Shown: piece by piece, positions 1-6,015 of the stretch | Position numbering within the stretch: position 1 is the first letter of the stretch | Layout: each line of letters opens with the position of its first letter | Assembly (NCBI GenBank): GCA_035691285.1 | Contig: DASSJI010000301.1 | Span: forward strand, 1 to 6,015 | Source of the DNA: DATFEN01 sp035691285 | GTDB lineage: Bacteria; Acidobacteriota; Vicinamibacteria; Fen-336 | DNA: 6,015 nucleotides | Reading direction: 5' to 3' | Program-made: the position numbers and the translations under genes | The notes under the pieces: model-generated | The model's input: only the letters and a program-made list of their open reading frames with translations | Databases searched by the model: none | Told to the model about the DNA's origin: nothing

Positions 1-1
1 C

Positions 2-1729
2 GAGGCGCTCCGCTGTGCCCCACCCAGACGCCCCGACCTGCGCTTCCTGGCCCTGCTTGCGCTGGGCCGCGCCCGGTTGCGCCTGGACGCTGCCGCGGCG
101 CGGGAGGCGTTCGAGGAAGCGCTGCGTCAGGGAGAGACGCGTCCCGGCCCGGTTGCGGCAGCGCGGCTCGGAGTCTCCCTCGCCACGGGCGACGGGCGGG
201 CTGCGCGCGTGGCCCTGGACGACCTCGAACGCTGGGGCGATCGGCGACTTCTGGCGTTCGGGCTGGCCGACGCCGGAGAAATGATGCCGGAGCCGACACC
301 GACCGTCGCGGCTCCCGAGGCTGTGCCCCTCTCCCCGCCCGAGGCCGTCCTCTGCGACGCGGCGTCGGCGCTCGCGACCGCGGCCGAGGCGCTCGGCGTT
401 GCGAGCCGCGCCGAGCAGGTGCTCGGAGTCGCACGCGCGCTGCAGCCGATCCTGGGCTGGCATCGCGTCGCGTGGGTCGGCCCGGAGGCCGTGGAGGTCC
501 GCGGCGAGGCTGCGGCGGCGACGGTTCTCGAGGCCAATGATCTGGCGCGAGCCCTGGCCTCACGAAGCCCGCGGCCGACGCTCTGGGACCTCACGGCACC
601 CGAAGTGGCCCGCCACCCGACGTGCGTCGCGCATGGACTGGGCGGGGCGCTGCTCGCTCCGGCGGGGGAGGACGCCTGGCTGTACTGCGACTTTCGGCAG
701 ATTCCCGAGAAGCCGCAGCAGGCGCTGGGCCTCGTGGCGGCCGTGGCACGTCTTCTCGGCCAGGCGTCCGTCGAGGCGCCGGGAGAGGCGAGCCCCTCGG
801 AGCCCGACGCGACCTTCCGCGAGCTGGTCGGAGGCTGCGAGGGCATGCGCCAGGTGCGCGCCGCGATCATGCAGGTGGGACGCTCCGCCATCGCGGTGCA
901 CGTCTTCGGCGAGACCGGCACGGGCAAGGAGCGCGTCGCGCAGGCGCTCCACGAGGTCTCGGGCCGGCGGGGCCAGCTCGTCGTCGTCAACGCGGCCCAG
1001 CTCGAGGACGGCCTCTTCGACGCCGAGATGTTCGGACACGCGAGGGGCGCGTTCACGGGGGCCGTGGGAGAGCGCGAGGGTTTCGTGGCGGCGGCCCACG
1101 GCGGCACGCTCTTCCTCGACGAGGTGGCTGAGCTGTCGCCGAGGGGGCAGGCCAAGCTGCTGCGCTTCCTCGAGACCGGCGAGTACGTGCGGCTGGGCGA
1201 AACGCGACCGCGGCGCGCGGACGTGCGCATCCTCTCCGCGGCGAACGTCGCGCTGCGAGAGCGCGTGCGGGAGCAGCGCTTCCGCCAGGACCTCATGTAC
1301 CGTCTGGTGGACTACACGATCGCGCTCCCACCCCTGCGCGAGCGAGGCGAGGACGTGCTGGCGCTGGCGCGGCACTTCCTGCGAGCCCACGCCGCCACCG
1401 AGGGCCGCCCCTGCCCGCGGCTCGGGGCGGCGACGGCCCGCGCCGTGCTGGCTCACGCCTGGCCGGGAAACGTTCGCGAGCTTCGCAAGCAGATGCACCG
1501 CGCGGTGGTGCTGGCCCGGGACGGGGTCGTGCACCCCGAGCACCTCCAGCTCCAGCCCGACGCCGGCCATCGCGACGTGGTCACCCTCCGGGAGGCGCGG
1601 GCAGCCTTCGAGCGCGACCTGATCGAGCGCCGCCTGGCGCAGCACGGGGCGTGCAGGACCCGGGCGGCGGCCGCTCTCGGAATCACGCGTCAGGCGCTGG
1701 CGCTGAAGATGCGCCAGTACGGGCTCTGA
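2..1729 (+). CDS. Sigma-54-dependent transcriptional activator with TPR-like/GAF-like sensor region (5' end outside window)
   Basis: This is a bacterial enhancer-binding protein that would use ATP hydrolysis to open promoter complexes of sigma-54 RNA polymerase. The frame is open from base 2, giving 575 visible residues. The AAA+ domain spans about residues 274-495. It has Walker A GETGTGKE (303-310), an intact sigma-54-contacting GAFTGA loop (349-354, bases 1046-1063), Walker B GTLFLDEV (368-375), an arginine-finger region FRQDLMYRL and the sensor II motif WPGNVREL. A Fis-type helix-turn-helix ends the protein (about 553-575, AAAALGITRQAL). Before the AAA+ domain there is an Ala/Leu-rich helical stretch resembling a TPR (about 1-90), a proline-rich linker and a divergent GAF-like region (about 112-250). 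No phosphorylatable receiver domain is visible, so sensing is probably by ligand or protein contact, or by a domain encoded off the left edge. A TTG at 77 could be called a start, but the helical sequence continues upstream, so the gene is treated as partial. Its targets are unknown. Confidence 0.93.
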   Translation, partial: EALRCAPPRRPDLRFLALLALGRARLRLDAAAAREAFEEALRQGETRPGPVAAARLGVSLATGDGRAARVALDDLERWGDRRLLAFGLADAGEMMPEPTPTVAAPEAVPLSPPEAVLCDAASALATAAEALGVASRAEQVLGVARALQPILGWHRVAWVGPEAVEVRGEAAAATVLEANDLARALASRSPRPTLWDLTAPEVARHPTCVAHGLGGALLAPAGEDAWLYCDFRQIPEKPQQALGLVAAVARLLGQASVEAPGEASPSEPDATFRELVGGCEGMRQVRAAIMQVGRSAIAVHVFGETGTGKERVAQALHEVSGRRGQLVVVNAAQLEDGLFDAEMFGHARGAFTGAVGEREGFVAAAHGGTLFLDEVAELSPRGQAKLLRFLETGEYVRLGETRPRRADVRILSAANVALRERVREQRFRQDLMYRLVDYTIALPPLRERGEDVLALARHFLRAHAATEGRPCPRLGAATARAVLAHAWPGNVRELRKQMHRAVVLARDGVVHPEHLQLQPDAGHRDVVTLREARAAFERDLIERRLAQHGACRTRAAAALGITRQALALKMRQYGL

Positions 1730-1737
1730 CCGGCCCG

Positions 1738-1750
<13 letters not shown>
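1722..1750. terminator. Hairpin covering both convergent stop codons; candidate bidirectional terminator
   Basis: GGCTCTG (1722-1728) is perfectly complementary to CAGAGCC (1744-1750). Inside it, CCG (1730-1732) pairs with CGG (1741-1743). This gives a 10-bp stem with one bulged A and an 8-nt loop. The stop codons of the activator gene (1727-1729) and of lysC (1738-1740, minus) both lie within it. There is no T-tract on either side, so it is not a canonical intrinsic terminator. The terminator role is inferred from structure and position. Confidence 0.5.
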
Positions 1751-2940
<1,190 letters not shown>

Positions 2941-2941
2941 G

Positions 2942-2950
2942 CTCCTCTCC
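2942..2950 (-). promoter_or_regulatory. Ribosome binding site of lysC
   Basis: On the minus strand the sequence GGAGAGGAG lies one base before the GTG start. Its first GGAG sits 6 nt from the start codon. It supports the GTG at 2938-2940 as the true start. Confidence 0.75.
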
Positions 2951-2961
2951 GGGGCGCGGGG

Positions 2962-2967
2962 ATTCTA
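2962..2967 (-). promoter_or_regulatory. Candidate -10 element for lysC
   Basis: The minus strand reads TAGAAT here, a 5 of 6 match to TATAAT, in an otherwise very GC-rich gap. It would give a 5' leader of about 15 nt that just includes the ribosome binding site. No recognisable -35 element lies at the right distance, so the call is tentative. Confidence 0.4.
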
Positions 2968-2975
2968 ACCGCAGG

Positions 2976-2984
2976 TGCTATCCT
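2976..2984 (+). promoter_or_regulatory. Candidate extended -10 element for the MFS transporter
   Basis: TGCTATCCT contains TATCCT (2979-2984, 4 of 6 match to TATAAT) preceded by an extended-10 TG. Transcription would begin around 2991-2993, right at the in-frame GTG at 2993, implying a leaderless message. No -35 hexamer is evident. The element lies back to back with the candidate lysC -10. Confidence 0.35.
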
Positions 2985-2992
2985 CCGGCGCC

Positions 2993-4543
2993 GTGCCCGA
3001 GGCCGGCGGCGACCGCAGGACGACCCTCGAGAGCCTCCGCGCCGTGCTCGCGAGCTGGCGGCTCCTGTCCGTCGCGCTGCTCTCCTTCGCGTCGGGGCTC
3101 CCGCTCGGCCTCGTGTGGATCGCCATCCCGACCTGGATGGCGACGGTCGGCGTCGACATCAAGGTCATCGGCCTCTTCACGCTGGCTCAGGCGCCGTGGA
3201 CGTTCAAGGTGCTGTGGGCGCCGCTCATGGACCGCTTCCCGTTGCCCGTGCTCGGGCGCAAGCGCGGGTACATCCTGGCCACCCAGGCGCTGCTGCTGCT
3301 GCTGGGGCTGTGGCTGGCTGCGGCGTCGGGCCGCCCCGACGCGGTCAGGATCGGCATCATCACGCTGGCCATCGCGTTCGCCTCCGCGACGCAGGACGTC
3401 GCGTACGACGCCTACACGGTGGAGGTGCTGCGCCGCGAGGAGCAGGGGCCGGCCGTCGGCGCCCGTGTCGCCATGTATCGGGCGGCGATGTGGCTCTCCG
3501 GCCGGCTCACGATCACGGCGGCCGGCTGGGTGGGGTGGCCCATCGTCAACGCGATCACCGCACTCGTCTACGTGCCCGCGACGCTCGTCACCTGGCGAGC
3601 GCCGGAACCGGAGAGCGTCCCCGAGCCGCCCCGGACGCTCCGCGCGGCGGTCTTCGAGCCATTCCTGGGCCTGCTGGCCCAGCACCGCGCCCTCGAGATC
3701 CTCGCCTTCGTCGTGCTGTTCAAGCTCAGCGACCTCGTCACGCAGTCGCTGATCGGACCCTTCCTGGTCCAGAAGGGCTACGACGCCGTCGACGTCGGGG
3801 TCGCCGCGGGCACGGTCAGCCTCTTCACGATCGTGGGCGGGACCTTCCTTGGCGGCATCCTGACCCAGACGCGGGGGCTCGGGCCGGCGCTCTGGATCTC
3901 GGGTTTCCTGCAGCTCTTCTCGAACCTCGGCTACGCCGTGGTGGCGCAGATCGGCGTGAACCGGCCCGTGATGTACGCGGCGCAGGGCTTCGAATACCTC
4001 TGCTCGGGCCTGGGCAACGGGGCGTTCGGCGTGCTGCTCCTCCGCCTCACCCAGAAGCGCTTCTCCGCCACGCAGTACGCGCTCCTCTCGAGCCTGTTCT
4101 CGATCCCCCGCGTCGTGGCGGGCCCGCCTGCCGGCCTTCTGGCCGACGCCCTGGGTTGGCGCGACTTCTACGTGTCGACGCTGGCCATGGGGGTTCCGGG
4201 CCTCCTCATGCTGCAGCGCTTCGTGCCCTGGGGCGTTCGCGAGCCTGAGTTCGGAGTTGCGGAGCCGGCCACGGGGCCAAGGCTCGCTCCCAGGGCGATC
4301 CTGGCGCGCGCAAGTGTCGTCTTCGTCGCGTTCGTGCTGCTCGCGGCGGGCAGCCTGGCCTTTGTCTCTGCGATCAAGGACTTCCGGGCGGGCCGCGGCT
4401 TCGACGCGCTGCCGGCTCTCCTGGCCCTGGCGCGGCCCGTCTCGCTCGGAGATTGGGTATCGAGCGCGGGGGTCGTTGCCGCCGCGGCCGTCGCCGCGCT
4501 CGGAACGGCCGCCGCCCTCGCCGTGCGCCGCCGGCCGGAATAG
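2993..4543 (+). CDS. AmpG-like MFS transporter (putative muropeptide permease)
   Basis: This is a polytopic inner-membrane permease of the major facilitator superfamily. AmpG proteins import GlcNAc-1,6-anhydroMurNAc peptides for peptidoglycan recycling. Numbered from the GTG at 2975, the family-like segments are FASGLPLGL (38-46), a GVDIKVIGLF segment (59-68), LWAPLMDR (80-87), GRKRGY (94-99) and ATQDVAYDAYTVEVL (138-152). The last closely resembles the ATQD-x-x-x-DA region of E. coli AmpG. Many hydrophobic helices follow. The final part (about 443-516) adds two hydrophobic stretches after an Arg/Pro-rich link, consistent with the extra helices of AmpG. Length (516-522 aa) is slightly above E. 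coli AmpG. An in-frame TAA at 2966-2968 limits the start to GTG 2975 or GTG 2993. Neither has a Shine-Dalgarno sequence, and 2993 is chosen because of the upstream -10-like element. The substrate is inferred from family resemblance; another MFS substrate is possible. Confidence 0.88.
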   Translation: MPEAGGDRRTTLESLRAVLASWRLLSVALLSFASGLPLGLVWIAIPTWMATVGVDIKVIGLFTLAQAPWTFKVLWAPLMDRFPLPVLGRKRGYILATQALLLLLGLWLAAASGRPDAVRIGIITLAIAFASATQDVAYDAYTVEVLRREEQGPAVGARVAMYRAAMWLSGRLTITAAGWVGWPIVNAITALVYVPATLVTWRAPEPESVPEPPRTLRAAVFEPFLGLLAQHRALEILAFVVLFKLSDLVTQSLIGPFLVQKGYDAVDVGVAAGTVSLFTIVGGTFLGGILTQTRGLGPALWISGFLQLFSNLGYAVVAQIGVNRPVMYAAQGFEYLCSGLGNGAFGVLLLRLTQKRFSATQYALLSSLFSIPRVVAGPPAGLLADALGWRDFYVSTLAMGVPGLLMLQRFVPWGVREPEFGVAEPATGPRLAPRAILARASVVFVAFVLLAAGSLAFVSAIKDFRAGRGFDALPALLALARPVSLGDWVSSAGVVAAAAVAALGTAAALAVRRRPE

Positions 4544-4580
4544 CCGCGAGGCGCCGGGCGTACCATCAAACAGAGCCAGA

Positions 4581-4609
4581 GGAACCGGTGAGGCACGGCC
4601 GGTGTCCAA
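4581..4609 (+). promoter_or_regulatory. Candidate ECF (RpoE-like) sigma promoter upstream of the sigma gene
   Basis: GGAACC (4581-4586) and GTCCAA (4604-4609) are separated by 17 nt. This resembles the RpoE/ECF pattern of a GGAAC -35 element and a GTC-x-AA -10 element about 16 nt apart. Transcription would start near 4615, leaving a short leader that contains the ribosome binding site. ECF sigma factors commonly activate their own promoter, so autoregulation is likely if the motif is real. A 5-bp inverted repeat, ACCGG/CCGGT (4584-4588 and 4599-4603), lies across the spacer. Confidence 0.5.
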
Positions 4610-4624
4610 GCTGGGCAAGAGGCC

Positions 4625-4630
4625 GGGAGG
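4625..4630 (+). promoter_or_regulatory. Ribosome binding site of the ECF sigma gene
   Basis: GGGAGG lies 6 nt before the ATG at 4637, an ideal Shine-Dalgarno spacing. It fixes the start of the sigma gene. Confidence 0.75.
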
Positions 4631-4636
4631 TCGCCC

Positions 4637-5602
4637 ATGGCGTCGGACGTCGCGCTCTCGTCGGCGAAGGCGCTCGAGGTCGCGCCCGCAGGCGACGATG
4701 CCCTCCTGGCCCTCTGCCGCGCGGGCGACCCCGACGCGTTCGCCCAGCTCGTGGCGCAGCACGAGAGCATGGTCTTCGGCCTCGCCGCCCGGATGCTCGG
4801 GGACGTGGAGGAGGCGCGGGACGTGGCACAGGAGGTCTTCCTCCAGGTCTACCGCGCGGTGGGGCGCTTCGAGGGCCGCAGCCGCCTCAAGACCTGGATC
4901 TACCGCATCGTCCTCAACCAGTGCCGCAACCGTCGCCGTTTCTGGCGCCGGCGGGCGCGGCGCGGGTCGTGCTCCCTGGACGCGCTGACGGCCGCAGACG
5001 AGGCGCGCCTCGCCGCCGCCCGCGACGATGCAGACGGCCCCTTCGCCGGCGTGGCACGCCGGGAGCGGATCGCCAAGGTCAACGCCGCCCTCGGGCGCCT
5101 GCGCTTCGAGCAGCGCGCCATCCTGCTGCTGCGCGAGAAGGATGGACTGTCCTGCGAGGAGATCGCGGCGGCGCTCGGGCTCGCCCAGGGCACCGTGAAG
5201 AGCCGGCTGCCGGCCGCGTTCGTGTTCGCGGCGCTCCTGGCCGGAGCCGTGCTGCTCGATGCGACCCCGCGCCTCCTGGGACGCGGCGCCACGCTCCCGA
5301 GCGGGACCGAGGGACGCCCGCTGGCCCTCGTCGGCGTGGACGCGCCGCGGATCCAGGCCCCTGCACTCGCCGACGACCTCGTCCCTTCGCGGGAGGATTC
5401 GCACTTCTTCCAGACGGTCGTGGCCCGGGACGGGCGCGTGGCGGAGGTGACGCTGCTCGACGGCCTGCCCGCCGATGCGGGGCGCCTGATGAACGCGCTC
5501 TTGCGCGAGCGCTTCGAGCCGGCCCAATACCGCGGTCGCCCCGTCGCCGTCAGCGTCTACCGGCTGATCAGCCGTCTGGACGTGCTGGCGCCGGAGACGT
5601 AG
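4637..5602 (+). CDS. ECF RNA polymerase sigma factor fused in frame to an anti-sigma-like membrane/TonB-C-like tail
   Basis: The N-terminal half is an extracytoplasmic-function sigma-70 factor. Region 2 covers about residues 34-101 (ARDVAQEVFLQVYRAVGRF at 60-78, then LKTWIYRIVLNQCRN at 84-98). A basic linker follows, then region 4 (about 146-191) with the helix-turn-helix LSCEEIAAALGLAQGTVKSR. Ordinary ECF factors continue with a basic x-R-A-R helix and stop within about 25 residues. Here, right after GTVKSRL (185-191), the frame enters a hydrophobic stretch (193-207, AAFVFAALLAGAVLL). A Pro/Gly-rich linker and a domain resembling TonB C-terminal domains come next (about 253-313, with DGRVAEVTLL, RFEPA and GRPVAV). 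This second half looks like the transmembrane and periplasmic part of a membrane anti-sigma factor. No H-x3-C-x2-C zinc-binding anti-sigma domain is present. The start ATG has a good ribosome binding site and an ECF-like promoter upstream. Alternatives to a natural fusion are a decayed gene pair or an assembly deletion. The sigma identity is firm; the function of the fusion is uncertain. Confidence 0.9.
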   Translation: MASDVALSSAKALEVAPAGDDALLALCRAGDPDAFAQLVAQHESMVFGLAARMLGDVEEARDVAQEVFLQVYRAVGRFEGRSRLKTWIYRIVLNQCRNRRRFWRRRARRGSCSLDALTAADEARLAAARDDADGPFAGVARRERIAKVNAALGRLRFEQRAILLLREKDGLSCEEIAAALGLAQGTVKSRLPAAFVFAALLAGAVLLDATPRLLGRGATLPSGTEGRPLALVGVDAPRIQAPALADDLVPSREDSHFFQTVVARDGRVAEVTLLDGLPADAGRLMNALLRERFEPAQYRGRPVAVSVYRLISRLDVLAPET

Positions 5603-6015
5603 GCGGCGACCGCATCCACGTCGAGCCGCTCGAGGTCGCCCGAGGGCGCCCGGAGCGTCGCAACGCGCGGACCCACCGGCGCCCAGACCGCGGGATCGGT
5701 CGGGCCGAAGAGCGCGAGCGTGGGCGCGCCGACCGCCGCCGCGAGATGGCTCACGCCGGAATCGTTGCCGACATAGAGGGAGGCCTGCGCGAGGAGCGAA
5801 GCGAGGGCGAGGGGCGAAAGCCCGCGCACGACGACCGCACGTGGCGCCCGCTCGAGGACGCAGGCGACGGCGGTCGCGTCGGCGGGGCCCTCGACGAGCG
5901 CATAGGCCGTCCCGGGCGCCAGCGTGTCGGCGAGCCCAGCGAAGCGCTCGGCCGGCCAGTTCTTGCGTGTCGATCCACTGCCGGGGTGCAGGGCCAGGAA
6001 GGCTCCCGGCAGGTG
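5557..6015 (-). CDS. Glycosyltransferase family 9 protein (LPS heptosyltransferase-like), C-terminal part; 5' end outside window
   Basis: The minus-strand frame is open from the right edge to a TAG at 5557-5559, giving 152 residues. Near the visible start is HPGSGSTRKNWPAERF (10-25), the nucleotide-sugar-domain motif of ADP-heptose:LPS heptosyltransferases. Further on is YVGNDSGVSHLAAAVGAP (81-98), with the family's conserved Asp before a glycine and a His, then FGPTDP (103-108). Both belong to the C-terminal Rossmann domain that binds the sugar donor in GT9 enzymes such as WaaC and WaaF. The enzyme would add heptose or a similar sugar to the LPS inner core at the cytoplasmic face of the inner membrane. 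A GTG at 5827-5829 (residue 63) is internal, because the diagnostic HPGSGS motif lies upstream of it. The last 46 bp overlap the sigma gene on the other strand. Acceptor and donor cannot be told from this fragment. Confidence 0.9.
   Translation of the reverse strand, partial: HLPGAFLALHPGSGSTRKNWPAERFAGLADTLAPGTAYALVEGPADATAVACVLERAPRAVVVRGLSPLALASLLAQASLYVGNDSGVSHLAAAVGAPTLALFGPTDPAVWAPVGPRVATLRAPSGDLERLDVDAVAAYVSGASTSRRLISR
5561..5574. repeat. Perfect 14-nt palindrome inside the sigma/glycosyltransferase overlap
   Basis: CGGCTGATCAGCCG is fully self-complementary and lies just inside the 3' ends of two convergent genes. As RNA it could fold into a 5-bp stem with a GATC loop on either strand. 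CGTCT (5554-5558) and AGACG (5595-5599) also flank it as distant complementary arms. It could help end transcription in both directions, but it has no T-tract and is coding on both strands. Confidence 0.45.

Noticed and set aside
48..60. TGG...TTGC sequence resembling a sigma-54 promoter
   Set aside because: The spacing between the GG and GC elements is two bases too short, and it lies inside the activator coding region.
77..79. TTG as the start codon of the sigma-54 activator
   Set aside because: The frame is open to the left edge, and the upstream residues continue the same helical, leucine/alanine-rich pattern, so the start is most likely outside the window.
2981..2986. GGAGGA on the minus strand as a second ribosome binding site
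   Set aside because: It is about 40 bases from the lysC start with no minus-strand start codon at the right distance. It more likely overlaps the transporter's -10-like element.
3289..3305. Run of CTG triplets in the transporter gene, possible microsatellite
   Set aside because: It encodes a leucine run in a membrane helix, and strong CTG codon preference explains it.
2978..5527. An 849-codon open frame on the minus strand opposite the transporter and sigma genes
   Set aside because: Composition is Arg/Glu/Gly/Gln/His-rich and shadow-like, with no motif. It overlaps two genes with clear family motifs on the other strand.

Overview
The window is very GC-rich (roughly 70% or more by eye) and almost entirely coding. 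It holds five protein genes: two run off the edges and three are complete. A muropeptide-permease-type transporter and a heptosyltransferase-family enzyme point to a Gram-negative, LPS-making bacterium. The sigma-54 activator with TPR-like and GAF-like sensing regions, and the overall style, would suit Myxococcota or another 'deltaproteobacterial' or related high-GC lineage. That placement is inference only; no rRNA or other taxonomic marker is present.

Layout: (1) From the left edge to 1729 (+) lies a sigma-54-dependent transcriptional activator lacking its N-terminus. (2) It converges, with an 8-bp gap, on a minus-strand aspartate kinase gene, lysC (2940 to 1738). A hairpin at 1722-1750 covers both stop codons and may terminate both transcripts. 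(3) lysC and an AmpG-like MFS transporter (+, to 4543) are transcribed divergently from a gap of about 50 bp with candidate back-to-back -10 elements. The transporter mRNA may be leaderless. (4) A 93-bp gap carries an RpoE/ECF-like promoter motif and a good ribosome binding site, followed by an ECF sigma factor gene (4637-5602, +). (5) The right end carries the 3' part of a family 9 glycosyltransferase gene (-), whose last 46 bp overlap the sigma gene tail to tail.

The most unusual object is the ECF sigma gene. Regions 2 and 4 look ordinary up to the middle of the DNA-recognition helix. The same reading frame then passes directly into a hydrophobic segment and a TonB-C-like periplasmic-type domain, the kind of C-terminal half expected of a membrane anti-sigma factor. 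No anti-sigma zinc-binding domain lies between them. It reads as an in-frame sigma/anti-sigma fusion that lost about a hundred codons at the junction. It could be a real membrane-tethered sigma factor, a decayed locus or an assembly error.

The transporter (peptidoglycan recycling), the ECF system (envelope stress) and the glycosyltransferase (LPS core) share a cell-envelope theme. They are not one operon, and the link is only suggestive. The aspartate kinase has a canonical catalytic domain but ACT domains that have lost signature residues.
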